Below the pieces are notes generated by a model. The model was not told the origin of the DNA. It was given only the letters and a program-made list of their open reading frames with translations, and searched no databases. This document shows, piece by piece, positions 31,216-40,271 of a stretch of 42,272 nucleotides of DNA. How positions within the stretch are numbered: the first letter of the stretch is position 1; the number at the start of each line of letters is the position of its first letter. The DNA is from a bacterium (lineage in GTDB: Bacteria; Armatimonadota; Zipacnadia; Zipacnadales; Zipacnadaceae), in the NCBI GenBank assembly GCA_030603495.1, contig JAUVXR010000023.1, positions 1-42,272 on the forward strand, read 5' to 3'. Both the position numbers and the translations under genes were made by a program.

Positions 31216-32106
31216 ATGGCTATTTCAGAGGTCACATTTGACGGCCTGAAGGCCGTCGAGCTAACCACAGAGAAGTTGCGGGTGGTGGGGGTTACACAGG
31301 TGGGTCCTCGCATTGCTTTCTTTGGCCTGGCGGACGGCAATAACCTGCTTTTCTGGGATCCGGAGAAGTTCGTCCGCAAGGGATGGAACCTTTACGGCGG
31401 TCATCGCGTCTGGGTGACCCGCCCCGGGGCGGATGAGAGCGAAGAAACATACTCTCCCGACAACGAGCAGGCTGAGGTCGAGATGTTGGATGACGGCTTC
31501 CGCATCACCGGTGCCGAAAATCCCTTCAACTGTACACGCCGGGGAGTGGCGGTCAGAGTTCTTTCTGACGATCGGCTCAAAGTGGACAACTTTGTCACTA
31601 ACACCGGCGATATGCTCTTTAGCGCTGGCGTGTGGGCGCTCACGTGTACTGTGCCTAAGGAAGGCACAATATACGCTTTTCTTATCGGAGACGGTAGTGC
31701 CTGGGACTGCTTCAACTTAGTCATGTTTCGGTCCTGGGGAGGGTTTGACGGCGCTTACAACGATCCACAGATATCTTTTACCGATGACCTTATGCTGATT
31801 AACCCGCAGGGGCGACAGAACAAGCGAATAGTTCAGTGCCATGCCGGCATCTGCGTCATGTCCGATCCGGCTCGGAGATTCACCTTTGCAAAGAAAGTGA
31901 ATTACGACCCGGCTGGATATTATCCCCTGGGTGCGAACATGGCGATTTACATTGGCCCGGATAACTTCATGGTCGAGATGGAAACAATGGGTGCACAGAT
32001 GACCCTGAAGCCGGGCGAGTCAGCATACAACATTGAGACCTGGCTCCTGAAACCTTCAGCTGTAGAACTGAAGGGCGCAAACACGCTCATTGAACTGTTC
32101 GGGTGA
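31216..32106 (+). CDS. Galactose-mutarotase-like protein (DUF4380 type)
   Basis: 296 aa, cytoplasmic, beta-rich. The pattern VGPRIAFFGLADGNNLLFWD, then WNLYGGHRVWVTRPGADE and TYSPDN, matches the mutarotase-like beta-sandwich superfamily of the DUF4380 kind. Members bind carbohydrate with conserved His, Arg and Glu or Asp; the GGHRVW His is a candidate. It would interconvert sugar anomers or an unusual sugar derivative before oxidation. AGGAGAGG precedes the ATG. It heads a co-directional set running to 41941, so the sugar handled by this cluster is probably its substrate. Confidence 0.75.
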   Translation: MAISEVTFDGLKAVELTTEKLRVVGVTQVGPRIAFFGLADGNNLLFWDPEKFVRKGWNLYGGHRVWVTRPGADESEETYSPDNEQAEVEMLDDGFRITGAENPFNCTRRGVAVRVLSDDRLKVDNFVTNTGDMLFSAGVWALTCTVPKEGTIYAFLIGDGSAWDCFNLVMFRSWGGFDGAYNDPQISFTDDLMLINPQGRQNKRIVQCHAGICVMSDPARRFTFAKKVNYDPAGYYPLGANMAIYIGPDNFMVEMETMGAQMTLKPGESAYNIETWLLKPSAVELKGANTLIELFG

Positions 32107-32162
32107 CCCTGAAACAGGTCATGCAATCGTTTGCTTGACAGCCTGAAAAGACTTGAACGGTG

Positions 32163-33137
32163 ATGAAGAAGGTTCTCATTACGCAACCGATTCACGAGGA
32201 AGCAATCGGGCTCTTCGAAGGCAGGGCGGAAGTGGTCATATCACCCGACCCTTCCGAGGCGACGATAAAGCGTCTGGTGAATGATGTGCACGGGATCGTG
32301 GTGCGTACGACCTCGCGCATAACGCGCGAGATCATTACCGAAGCTAGGCAACTGGAAGTCATTTCGCGCACTGGTGCAGGGGTGGACAACGTTGATGTCG
32401 CTGCCGCTAGCGAAAGGGGCATTCCGGTGTGCAACCTGCCCGGCGTCAACAGTATGTCGGTTGCAGAACATGCTGTAGCTCTCATCCTCGGGCTCGCGAA
32501 GCAGCTGAGGCCGATGGACAGGGCGGTTCGGCAAGGCGACTGGGCCGCCAGATATGGCTCCGGGCGCGTCGATCTTGAGGGCAAGGTATTGGGGCTGGTT
32601 GGCCTCGGTCGCATAGGGATGCAGGTAGCCGACAAATGCCGCAATGGTTTCAACATGCAGATTATCGCCTACGACCCCTACATCAACCAACCAGAAGTCC
32701 GAGTCGGAAGCTTAAAACTATGCGATAGCCCTGAAAAGATATTCAGGGAATCCGATTTTGTGTCGCTTCATGTGCCTTGCAACCGTGAGACACATCACCT
32801 GGTTGACGCAAGACTCCTTGGTCTGATGAGGAGCGATGCCTATCTTGTCAATACCTCCCGAGGGGCGGTTGTTGACGAAGCAGCGCTGATAGAAGCGCTC
32901 AGGAAGGGAAACATCGCCGGGGCTGCGCTCGACGTTTTCGAAGAAGAACCTCCCTCGATTGACCACCCATTGCTCGCTATGGAAAACGTGTTGATGACAC
33001 CACACTCAGCCCCGCTGACCAGGGAAGGCACCATCAGGATGGCCACTGGTGCGGTCAAAGCCGTCCTTGACATATTTGCCGGGAGGGAACCAAAGCACGT
33101 CTTTAACAAAGATGCTCTTAGCGGAAAGCATCGTTAG
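32163..33137 (+). CDS. D-isomer-specific 2-hydroxyacid dehydrogenase (phosphoglycerate dehydrogenase-like)
   Basis: 324 aa from ATG 32163. The substrate-binding N-domain (about 1-100) is followed by the NAD-binding Rossmann domain: LVGLGRIGMQVADKC carries GxGxxG near residue 148. Catalytic residues are in place: Arg in NTSRGAVVDE, Glu in FEEEPP and His in TPHSAPLT. It oxidises a D-2-hydroxyacid or reduces the keto acid with NAD(H). It is too short for biosynthetic SerA with an ACT domain, and the neighbourhood is catabolic, so a sugar-acid dehydrogenase role is more likely than serine synthesis. Nine bases separate it from the kinase gene. Confidence 0.85.
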   Translation: MKKVLITQPIHEEAIGLFEGRAEVVISPDPSEATIKRLVNDVHGIVVRTTSRITREIITEARQLEVISRTGAGVDNVDVAAASERGIPVCNLPGVNSMSVAEHAVALILGLAKQLRPMDRAVRQGDWAARYGSGRVDLEGKVLGLVGLGRIGMQVADKCRNGFNMQIIAYDPYINQPEVRVGSLKLCDSPEKIFRESDFVSLHVPCNRETHHLVDARLLGLMRSDAYLVNTSRGAVVDEAALIEALRKGNIAGAALDVFEEEPPSIDHPLLAMENVLMTPHSAPLTREGTIRMATGAVKAVLDIFAGREPKHVFNKDALSGKHR

Positions 33138-33146
33138 GTCGGACGA

Positions 33147-34475
33147 ATGAAGAGGAAGCGATACATTCTAGCTTTGGATGCAGGGACTTCCTCGCTGAAG
33201 GCTACGATCTTCGACACTGAAATCAATGTGGTCGAGGAAACCAGGCAAGTTTACCATTACGAGATGCTGCCGCACATGGCCGTCGAGATTGATGTGGGTA
33301 AAATCTGGAACGCCTGCCTTGCATCTATGCGGGCTTTCAAGCATTACCTGAAACAGGTCGAGGTGATAGTGCCAAGTGTCTTTTGCCCCGGCCTTCTTCC
33401 GATGGACAAGAGGGGCCGCGCCCTTCATCCAGCCATTGTTCACATTGACCGCCGCAGTTACAACGAGGCCATCCAGGCAGTGAGCACGGTAGGTAGGCAG
33501 AAGTTCCTCTCGCTTGCAGGCAACCTGCCCTATCCTGGTAGCATATCACTTACCAGCATTCTCTGGCTCAAACGCCACAAACCGAATGTGTTCAGGAAAA
33601 CGTACAAGTTCGGGCACATCAACACGTACCTGGTGAAGCAACTCACCGGCAAGTGGGGCATCGACCCTACCAATGCATCTTTTACCGGTCTTTATCAAAC
33701 CGTCACGGGTGACGACTGGATCTGTGAGATCGCCGACAAATTGGCCATCCCTGTCCGGAAGCTGCCCCTGGTGATTGCTCCTCAGCGAAAGGTTGGAAGC
33801 ATAACCAAAGAAGCATCGGGGCTGACTGGCCTAAGACAGGGGGTTCCCGTTTTGATGGGGGCCAATGATACATCCTGTGCTGCACTCGGGGCTGGTGTAG
33901 TCGAAAGTGGGCAGATGCTGAACATCGTCGGCAGTTCAGAGATCTTTGTCATATGCATGGACAAGCCACTGCCTGACGAGAAGTACAACCTGCGCCAGCA
34001 CGCTGTTGCCGACCGGTGGCTGATGCTGGTCATTACAACGGCCGGTTTTACACTCGAATGGTTCAGAAAGCAGTTCTGCCGGGAGATGGGCAAGGATGAG
34101 TTTTACCAAACCTATTTGCCGCGCGTCTTGCAACGCGGCGAAGACAACGCCGTGCGCTTTCGAGCTTATCTGGTCGGCGACCGCACGAGTTTCACGAAAA
34201 AGAAGGGATCGCTTTCCGGCCTGACACTGGCAACTACCCGAGAAGAATGCCTGCTCGCTATAGTAAAAGGGAGCATGGTACCTATGAAGAGGGCGTTAGA
34301 TAAGTGTCGGCGGTTTATGGAACTCAGTGACACGGTGATACTGACGGGGGGAGGGATGAGCCAGACTATGACCAAATACAAGGAACTGATGTTCCCTGAT
34401 TTCCGGTTCAAGGAGATTGGTGATTGTTCGCTGCGTGGTGCAGCGATACTGGGTAAGCAATATCTCTGTGGATAG
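33147..34475 (+). CDS. FGGY-family carbohydrate kinase (first copy)
   Basis: 442 aa. The ATPase-fold N-lobe opens with ALDAGTSSLKATIFD (phosphate 1 motif) and the C-lobe has a GGGMSQTMTKY adenosine-type motif near 395. It phosphorylates a ketose, polyol or similar with ATP. It is shorter than xylulokinase (about 480-510 aa) and only distantly like the second kinase at 37818-39356, so it probably acts on a different substrate. The sequence is intact, although the genes that follow it are broken, so it may still be expressed from the upstream dehydrogenase. Confidence 0.85.
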   Translation: MKRKRYILALDAGTSSLKATIFDTEINVVEETRQVYHYEMLPHMAVEIDVGKIWNACLASMRAFKHYLKQVEVIVPSVFCPGLLPMDKRGRALHPAIVHIDRRSYNEAIQAVSTVGRQKFLSLAGNLPYPGSISLTSILWLKRHKPNVFRKTYKFGHINTYLVKQLTGKWGIDPTNASFTGLYQTVTGDDWICEIADKLAIPVRKLPLVIAPQRKVGSITKEASGLTGLRQGVPVLMGANDTSCAALGAGVVESGQMLNIVGSSEIFVICMDKPLPDEKYNLRQHAVADRWLMLVITTAGFTLEWFRKQFCREMGKDEFYQTYLPRVLQRGEDNAVRFRAYLVGDRTSFTKKKGSLSGLTLATTREECLLAIVKGSMVPMKRALDKCRRFMELSDTVILTGGGMSQTMTKYKELMFPDFRFKEIGDCSLRGAAILGKQYLCG

Positions 34476-34542
34476 CACTGTGCCACCACAGCAGTTGTGA
34501 CGGTCATTGAGGGTGACTGAGAGAGCAAGGAGGTCCGAGTCA

Positions 34543-34855
34543 ATGAAAGCAGCCAAGATCTTGGGGAAAAGGAAGATTGTTTATATGGACGTGCCAAAGC
34601 CAGAACCAAAGCGGAGCTAGGTTCTGATAAGAGTGAATGCGGTTGGGCTTTGTGGGACTGATTTGGAACTCTACAACGGGACCATGCCCTACTTCAAGCT
34701 GGGAATGTCCGAATACCCGATTGTCCCCGGTCACGAATGGTCGGGTGTCATCGAGGAGACAGGTGAAGACGTCTCCTTGGTCAAGGTCGGAGATAGGGTA
34801 ACCGGTGACGTGAGCATCGGGTGCGGCAAGTGTCCTTACTGCATGCATCGATCGT
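34543..34855 (+). pseudogene. Truncated zinc-type alcohol dehydrogenase (MDR family)
   Basis: ATG 34543 has a strong AAGGAGG site. The frame gives MKAAKILGKRKIVYMDVPKP, then TAG at 34618-34620 breaks it. Reading on in the same frame gives VLIRVNAVGLCGTDLELYNG, PIVPGHEWSGVIEE and VGDRVTGDVSIGCGKCPYC, the start of a polyol or threonine dehydrogenase with the catalytic Zn Cys and His and the structural-Zn Cys. Similarity stops at about 34845, where cyclase-like sequence begins. The Rossmann domain is absent. So: one nonsense mutation plus a large deletion. Confidence 0.85.
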
Positions 34856-35413
34856 ATGGGGGGTCAGGTCACTCAGATTATGATGAGTTCCCATGCAGGA
34901 ACCTACCTGGACGCGCCTGCGCATTTTATCAAGGGTGGGGAAACCGTGGGCCGGTTGGAGCTGGACAAGTTTGTTGGGCTCGCCCATGTTATTGATCTCA
35001 GCCATAAGAAACCGCGCGAAGAAATCACACCTGCTGACCTGAAGGACTATCAGCGCAAGATTAGGAAAGGCTCGAGAATCCTGTTGCGAACCGATTGGTA
35101 TAAGATGGCCGGCCACAAGAGCTTTTTCACGGATTTTCCGCGGGTGAGCCTCGAGCTGCCGGAGTGGCTCGCAGCAAGACGAATAGCCCTGCTGGGATTG
35201 GAATCTCCCTCTACAAACCCCGATTTCAAGCCCACTCACAAGGTCTTGTTGGGCAGTGGTGTTATCCTGGTGGAGGCTCTGGTATATCTGGACAAGCTGA
35301 AACAGGACAAGGTTTTCTTCGTGGCTGTGCCGCTTAAGATACGAAACGGGCACGGTTCACCCGTGCGGGCCTTCGCTATCGAGAAAAGTACTGGTGGGAG
35401 TAGGAGAAAATGA
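34856..35413 (+). pseudogene. Cyclase/kynurenine-formamidase-like protein, N-terminally truncated
   Basis: 185 codons from ATG 34856. The segment SSHAGTYLDAPAHFIKGG carries the metal-binding HxGTxxDxPxHF signature of the cyclase (formamidase) superfamily, followed by VIDLSHKK, GSRILLRTDW, RRIALLGLESPSTNP and VAVPLKI. Normal members have ~40 more residues at the N-terminus, including IIDLSH-type strands, which the deletion removed. Enzymes of this fold hydrolyse amides or lactones, so a lactonase step in sugar-acid breakdown is possible for the intact ancestor. It overlaps the aldolase fragment by four bases (ATGA). Confidence 0.8.
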
Positions 35414-35535
35414 GCTACGTTAATCTGCGTGACATGCTGTTCGAAGCAAAAAGCAAGAGATATGCAGTCGGTGCATTCAATATAGTGGACCCGATGACTG
35501 CCCAGGCTGTTTTTCGGAACTCCTGCCGTGTTTGA
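35410..35535 (+). pseudogene. Truncated class II aldolase, N-terminal fragment
   Basis: Encodes 41 residues: MSYVNLRDMLFEAKSKRYAV then GAFNIVDPMTAQAV. It is clearly homologous to the start of the intact aldolase at 39399-40253 (MSYVNVHDMLLAARSEKYAV). Similarity is lost after about 35518 and a stop follows at 35533-35535. All metal ligands are missing. It shows the region once carried two aldolase genes, each downstream of a kinase. Confidence 0.9.
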
Positions 35536-35947
35536 CAGGAGCTTTCAACACCCAGCCCAACAGCATGCCGAGCAGCTACTAATCACTACGTCCAACGGGT
35601 TGCCTTGGCCCGGTGGCAAGGCAACATCAGTTTTGAGAATAAGCACTAGGTTAGTCGCACGGCCCGTGCAGCCGTGGTTGGAAGACGAGGCCTACCCGCG
35701 CCTGGAGGCCATGGCTGAACCGCTACATTACCAGGGGCTTGAAGGTAACCCGCCTGGAATACTGGATGGATATGGCCAACGTATTGTCAGTCACACCCTG
35801 GTAGGCCCCCGCCCTCGCTTTACCTTAGCAACGGCAGGGGGACAGCTAGCAAAATAGAAAGCGCGAGGGGCTGAGAGGGGGTGCGACATTGTAAACGTGG
35901 TTATACGCGCCGGTGGGAGGGGTACCCCTGTTAAGTGGAGGTAAATC
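35536..35947 (+). other. Unassigned relic, probable insertion debris
   Basis: A 109-codon plus-strand frame at 35528-35857 contains PWLEDEAYPRLEAMAEPLHY, which has protein-like composition but no family that I recognise. It begins exactly where the aldolase fragment breaks off, so it may be a transposase-type relic that entered here. The last 90 bases hold no gene. GTGGAGGT at 35935-35942 serves the cupin gene. Confidence 0.35.
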
Positions 35948-36343
35948 ATGAAATATCTGGTCAATATCCAGGATCTAAAACCTAATGAAGATGAGCGTTC
36001 TCTGCGTTTCAATGTTAAGGACCGCAAAGGCGAGATTCTGAGGGACACCCACTTCCTCATAGATCCTGATGTTTCTCCCTCAAACAGGCTGAAGATGGGA
36101 CATACAACCATCTATGCAACGGGAAGGACAACTGGCCATGCGCATGACGACATGGAAGAGGTTTACTTCGTAGTTTCCGGGGAAGGTGTGATGAAAATCG
36201 GGCACGACGAGTTTCCGATAAGAGTTGGAGATGCCCTCTATGTACCCCCGGGCGAGCACCACACCACCTATCAGAGGGGAAACATTCCTCTGACGATTAT
36301 CTGGGTAACGTGCCGCTTGGATGAGGGAGGCAGTGAAATATGA
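35948..36343 (+). CDS. Cupin-domain protein
   Basis: 131 aa with GGAGG before the ATG. The single cupin barrel shows motif 1 TTGHAHDDMEEVYFVVSGEG (His, His and Glu metal ligands) and motif 2 VGDALYVPPGEHHTTY with the final His. Such small cupins are sugar isomerases, epimerases, dioxygenases or ligand sensors. In this cluster an isomerase or mutarotase-like step on a sugar or sugar phosphate is plausible, but the pocket cannot be judged by eye. The stop overlaps the aldehyde dehydrogenase start by four bases (ATGA), so they are translationally coupled. Confidence 0.85.
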   Translation: MKYLVNIQDLKPNEDERSLRFNVKDRKGEILRDTHFLIDPDVSPSNRLKMGHTTIYATGRTTGHAHDDMEEVYFVVSGEGVMKIGHDEFPIRVGDALYVPPGEHHTTYQRGNIPLTIIWVTCRLDEGGSEI

Positions 36344-37797
36344 AACGTCAACTCATGCTGATCAACGGAGAGTGGGTTGCGGCAACGGATGGTGGAGTGA
36401 TCGACGTTATTAACCCTGCCACTGAGGAGGTATTCGCCCAGGTACCCGGAGCGACGGAGCAAGACACAATCAGAGCCATCAAAGCCGCTGATGATGCTTT
36501 TCCCGGATGGGCGGAACTAGCGCCGGCTGAACGAGGTAGTTACATACGAGCTGCTAGCGAACTAGTGATGCAACGCAACGCGGAGATCGGACGCACCATG
36601 ACCGAAGAGCAAGGCAAACCCCTGCTTGAGGCCCAGGGTGAAGTGAAAAAGGCAGCCCATATCTTGAGGTACTATGCCGAAGAAGGGGAACGCGCCTATG
36701 GTCGTATCGTGGCGAATTCTGAGGCTGACACGGAGAGTCGGGTAGTCTACCAACCAGTCGGCCCTGCCGCGGCGATCTCTCCGTGGAACTATCCTGTTGA
36801 GTTACTTGCCTGGAAGGTGGGTGGAGCGCTGGCCGCGGGATGCACGATTATAGCCAAACCTCCTTCTCTGACACCCCTTTCGCCCTTGTTGTTTCTCCAA
36901 TGTATGGTTGATGCAGGTGTATCTCGTGGCGTGGTCAATGCCGTCACAGGGCCAGGAACGGTGGTGGGCCAACAGCTTATTGCTAGTCCCCTTGTCAGGA
37001 AGGTAGCTTTTACAGGATCAACAGAAGTGGGAAGAAAGGTTCTGGCCGATTGTGGTGCTTTGCTGAAGAAAGTCTCCGCGGAGTTGGGTGGGCATTGTCC
37101 CTTAGTAGTCAGCCGGGATTGTGATCTGGAGGCAGCGATACGGGCAGCCGTGCGGCGTTCGTTCCGGAACATGGGCCAAATCTGTATCGCTATCAATCGT
37201 ATCTACGTGGACCAAGGGATCTACGACGATTTTGTGCAACGGTTTGTCGACTCGACGCGTGAACTCGTGATCGGAAACGGTCTGACTAAAGTACCTTGTG
37301 ATCTAGGGCCGATGACGAGTCGGGAAGGACTGAACAAAGCCAAACGCCATATTGCGGACGCTTTAGAAAAAGGCGCCACGATAGCCCACGGTGGCCAACA
37401 GCCAGAGGGTGAGGAATTTCGCAAAGGGTTCTTCTTCGAACCTACCATCCTCACCAATGTGAACCACGATATGCTGGTGATGCGAGAGGAAACCTTTGGC
37501 CCAGTTGTGGGAGTGATGGCGTTTGAGGGGTTGGATGAAGCTATTGCTCTAGCGAATGATACGCCATACGGTCTATCCTCGTATGCCTTCACGAATAGCT
37601 TCGATGAGGCCGACCGCCTCTGCCGCGAACTTGAAGCTGGTAATGTGGCCATCAACAACGCGGACGCAGGGGTCATCAATGCACCCTATGGTGGCTGGAA
37701 GGAGAGCGGGCTGGGACATGAACATGGTCCGGAAGGACTTTACGAGTATCTAAAGGTCAAACATCTACGCCTGCGTTTCCTCCACAGCGGTCGTTAA
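36340..37797 (+). CDS. NAD(P)-dependent aldehyde dehydrogenase
   Basis: 485 aa, full length. The Rossmann motif FTGSTEVGRKV (about 224-234), Asn in SPWNYP (150), the general base Glu in ELGG (248) and the nucleophile Cys in GQICIAINR (282) are all present. It is closest in style to succinate-semialdehyde and lactaldehyde/glycolaldehyde dehydrogenases. It oxidises an aldehyde product of the pathway. Candidates are glycolaldehyde or lactaldehyde from the aldolase, or alpha-ketoglutarate semialdehyde if the DapA-family enzyme acts as a dehydratase. Confidence 0.9.
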   Translation: MKRQLMLINGEWVAATDGGVIDVINPATEEVFAQVPGATEQDTIRAIKAADDAFPGWAELAPAERGSYIRAASELVMQRNAEIGRTMTEEQGKPLLEAQGEVKKAAHILRYYAEEGERAYGRIVANSEADTESRVVYQPVGPAAAISPWNYPVELLAWKVGGALAAGCTIIAKPPSLTPLSPLLFLQCMVDAGVSRGVVNAVTGPGTVVGQQLIASPLVRKVAFTGSTEVGRKVLADCGALLKKVSAELGGHCPLVVSRDCDLEAAIRAAVRRSFRNMGQICIAINRIYVDQGIYDDFVQRFVDSTRELVIGNGLTKVPCDLGPMTSREGLNKAKRHIADALEKGATIAHGGQQPEGEEFRKGFFFEPTILTNVNHDMLVMREETFGPVVGVMAFEGLDEAIALANDTPYGLSSYAFTNSFDEADRLCRELEAGNVAINNADAGVINAPYGGWKESGLGHEHGPEGLYEYLKVKHLRLRFLHSGR

Positions 37798-37817
37798 AGG
37801 TGGATAATGAGAAGCTT

Positions 37818-39356
37818 ATGTCTGCTGAATATGTCGTAGGAATTGATATAGGTACCTCGGGATGCAAGTCCATTCTTATCGATGCCGAGGGCAAGGTGAG
37901 GGATTCTTCTTTACAGGAATACCCATTGCTCACTCCACGACCGGGCTGGGCAGAACAACACCCTACGGAGTGGTGGAAAGCTGTCCAGACTAGTTTACGG
38001 CAATTGCTGGGGAAGACCAGCATCTCTGGCAGTGTGGTCAAAGGCGTTGGGTTAAGTGGCCAGATGCACGGTCTAGTGGCTTTGGACAAAGTTGGCCACG
38101 TTCTTCGGCCAGCCATCCTGTGGAACGATCAGAGGACCATGTCCCAATGCCAACGCATTCACGAGGTGGTTGGTGGCATTCCCAGGCTTCTGGAGTTGAC
38201 CAACAACCAAATGCTGCCGGGCTACACCGGGGGAAAGATTCTGTGGATGCGCGAGCAGGAGCCTGGACTCTACGAGAGGACGCGGGTCTTTCTTAATCCG
38301 AAGGACTACATTCGCTACCGCCTAACTGGAGAGCTTGCCACAGAGGTTTCAGACGCCTCAGGAACTGGCTTGTTCGACGTCCGGCAGCGCCGTTGGAGTT
38401 ATCAGCTTCTCAATTTGCTCGATATACCCGAAGAACGCCTGCCCCAGTGCTTCGAATCTCCCGAGATCACCGGGAAAATCACGGAAAGAGCATCGGAGTC
38501 AACCGGCCTGCCGGCAGGCTTGCCAGTGGTTGGGGGAGGGGGAGATGCCGTGATCCAGACAACAGGAATGGGTTTGGTGAAGTCCGGCATACTTGGAACG
38601 ATAATTGGCACGGCCGGGATAGTGGCCATGGCATTGAATGAATTTCACTCCAATGCTGACGGGCGGTTGCAGATATTCTGCAACAATAGCCCCGGCACAT
38701 GGCATGTTATGGGTGTAACATTGGCCGCTGGCGGGTCCTACCGATGGTTCCGGGATACACTGTGCGAGGCGGAAAAGGAAAAGGCCGCGCAGTCGGGCCG
38801 GGACGTCTATCAAGTCATGGACGAGATTGCATCCACGGCACCCGCGGGATCCCGAGGCCTGATATTCCTTCCTTATCTGATAGGTGAGCGTTGCCCTTAT
38901 GCCGATCCGAAGGCGTGCGGGGGGCTCATAGGTCTGCGGCTCCATCATGGACGTGCGGAGATTACCAGAGCCATTCTGGAAGGGGTAGTCTTCAGCATCA
39001 GGGATGTATTCCAATTGATCAGCACAATGGAGAATTCTGTTACGGAGATCAGGACCTCCGGGGGCGGGTCACTAAGCCCTCTCTGGCGACAAATACAGGC
39101 TGACGTGTTCCAATGTCCGGTAACCACCGTGAGCGGTAGTAGAGAGGGAGCCGCCTACGGAGCAGCTTTGGCAGCCGGGACCGGAGTGGGTATCTGGCCG
39201 AGTGTTGAGCAAGCAGTAGGAGTCCTTAGGATAGAGACTGAGACGACTCCTGTTCCTCGAAACAGGGAGCTCTACGAGAACTTATATCAGATCTATTGCG
39301 GTCTCTACGGGGCCTTGAAACCCAGCTTTGATACCCTGGTCCAATGCCTAGGATAA
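37818..39356 (+). CDS. Xylulokinase-like FGGY carbohydrate kinase (second copy)
   Basis: 512 aa from ATG 37818, with GAG eight bases upstream; the GTG at 37800 is only two bases after the previous stop. The N-lobe begins VVGIDIGTSGCKSILIDAEG, followed by the xylulokinase-type LSGQMHGLVALD and PAILWNDQRT. The C-lobe has RTSGGGSLSPLWRQIQADVF. This is the typical XylB pattern, so D-xylulose or a similar ketopentose or ketohexose is a likely substrate, although FGGY substrate assignment by eye is uncertain. Placed directly before the aldolase, it suggests ketose to ketose 1- or 5-phosphate to aldol cleavage. Confidence 0.9.
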   Translation: MSAEYVVGIDIGTSGCKSILIDAEGKVRDSSLQEYPLLTPRPGWAEQHPTEWWKAVQTSLRQLLGKTSISGSVVKGVGLSGQMHGLVALDKVGHVLRPAILWNDQRTMSQCQRIHEVVGGIPRLLELTNNQMLPGYTGGKILWMREQEPGLYERTRVFLNPKDYIRYRLTGELATEVSDASGTGLFDVRQRRWSYQLLNLLDIPEERLPQCFESPEITGKITERASESTGLPAGLPVVGGGGDAVIQTTGMGLVKSGILGTIIGTAGIVAMALNEFHSNADGRLQIFCNNSPGTWHVMGVTLAAGGSYRWFRDTLCEAEKEKAAQSGRDVYQVMDEIASTAPAGSRGLIFLPYLIGERCPYADPKACGGLIGLRLHHGRAEITRAILEGVVFSIRDVFQLISTMENSVTEIRTSGGGSLSPLWRQIQADVFQCPVTTVSGSREGAAYGAALAAGTGVGIWPSVEQAVGVLRIETETTPVPRNRELYENLYQIYCGLYGALKPSFDTLVQCLG

Positions 39357-39398
39357 GTGATCATTGCCTGCTAGCATCATAGAATAGAAAGGAAAGGA

Positions 39399-40253
39399 AT
39401 GAGCTACGTTAACGTGCATGATATGCTCCTTGCAGCAAGGAGTGAGAAATATGCGGTTGGTGCATTCAACATAGTGGACCCGATGACTGCCGAGGCTGTT
39501 GTTCGGGCTGCTGAGGCAAAAAGGGCTCCAGTGATAATACAGACCTCGGTCAAGACAGTAAAACTTTACGGATGCGCCTCCCTGGTCGCAACAGTGAAGA
39601 CTCTTGCCGAGAAAGCAACTGTGCCTGTTGCCCTTCACCTCGACCACTGCAAGGATCTGGACCTTATCCGCTCCTGCATAGAGGCAGGCTGGTCATCCGT
39701 AATGATAGATGCTTCCACTTTTCCCTTCGAAGACAACGTAACGATGACCGAAGAAGTTGTGAACATGGCCCGTCCATATGACGTGACAGTTGAGGGGGAA
39801 CTGGGAGCAATAGTGGGTGTAGAGGATGATATTCATATCAATGAGCAGGAATCGCATCTAGCTGACCCCGAGCAGGCTCTTGAATATGTCACTCGTACAG
39901 AGGTTGATGTATTTGCCCCGGCAATAGGAACGGCTCACGGCGTTTATAAGGGGGAGCCAACGATTGCATTTGACCTCCTTGAGAGAGTGGCTTCACAGGT
40001 AAAAGGGGCCATTGCTATCCACGGGGGTACCGGGCTCTCCGATGAAGTCTTCAAAAGGTGCATAAGTCTGGGAGGGGCAAAGATAAATGTTTCTACTCAA
40101 GTAAAGCATTCTTTTCGGGATTCGCTGTCAGAATATTTTCAGCAAAATCCGCAGGATTATGAGCCGGTGAAAATTCTTGCTTATATGAGGGACAAGACCC
40201 AGGAGGTTATTGAATCCTTCATAGATAAGTTCGGATCTGGAGGAAAGATATAG
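39399..40253 (+). CDS. Class II (zinc) ketose-bisphosphate-type aldolase
   Basis: 284 aa with AAAGGAAAGG before the ATG. Metal and catalytic motifs are intact: ALHLDHCKD (His 80, Asp 82 and His 83), VEGELGAIVG, IGTAHGVYKG (His near 180) and AIHGGTGLSD (His near 209). The family includes fructose-bisphosphate, tagatose-bisphosphate and other ketose-phosphate aldolases giving DHAP plus an aldehyde. The N-terminus is duplicated in the broken copy at 35410. It follows the kinase and precedes a phosphatase, so the substrate is probably a phosphorylated ketose made by the kinase. Confidence 0.9.
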   Translation: MSYVNVHDMLLAARSEKYAVGAFNIVDPMTAEAVVRAAEAKRAPVIIQTSVKTVKLYGCASLVATVKTLAEKATVPVALHLDHCKDLDLIRSCIEAGWSSVMIDASTFPFEDNVTMTEEVVNMARPYDVTVEGELGAIVGVEDDIHINEQESHLADPEQALEYVTRTEVDVFAPAIGTAHGVYKGEPTIAFDLLERVASQVKGAIAIHGGTGLSDEVFKRCISLGGAKINVSTQVKHSFRDSLSEYFQQNPQDYEPVKILAYMRDKTQEVIESFIDKFGSGGKI

Positions 40254-40271
40254 AGAAGGAGAAGAGGAAAA

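Noticed and set aside
35528-35857. Named transposase family for the relic after the aldolase fragment
   Set aside because: Composition is protein-like but no DDE or HUH motif is visible, so no family can be assigned.
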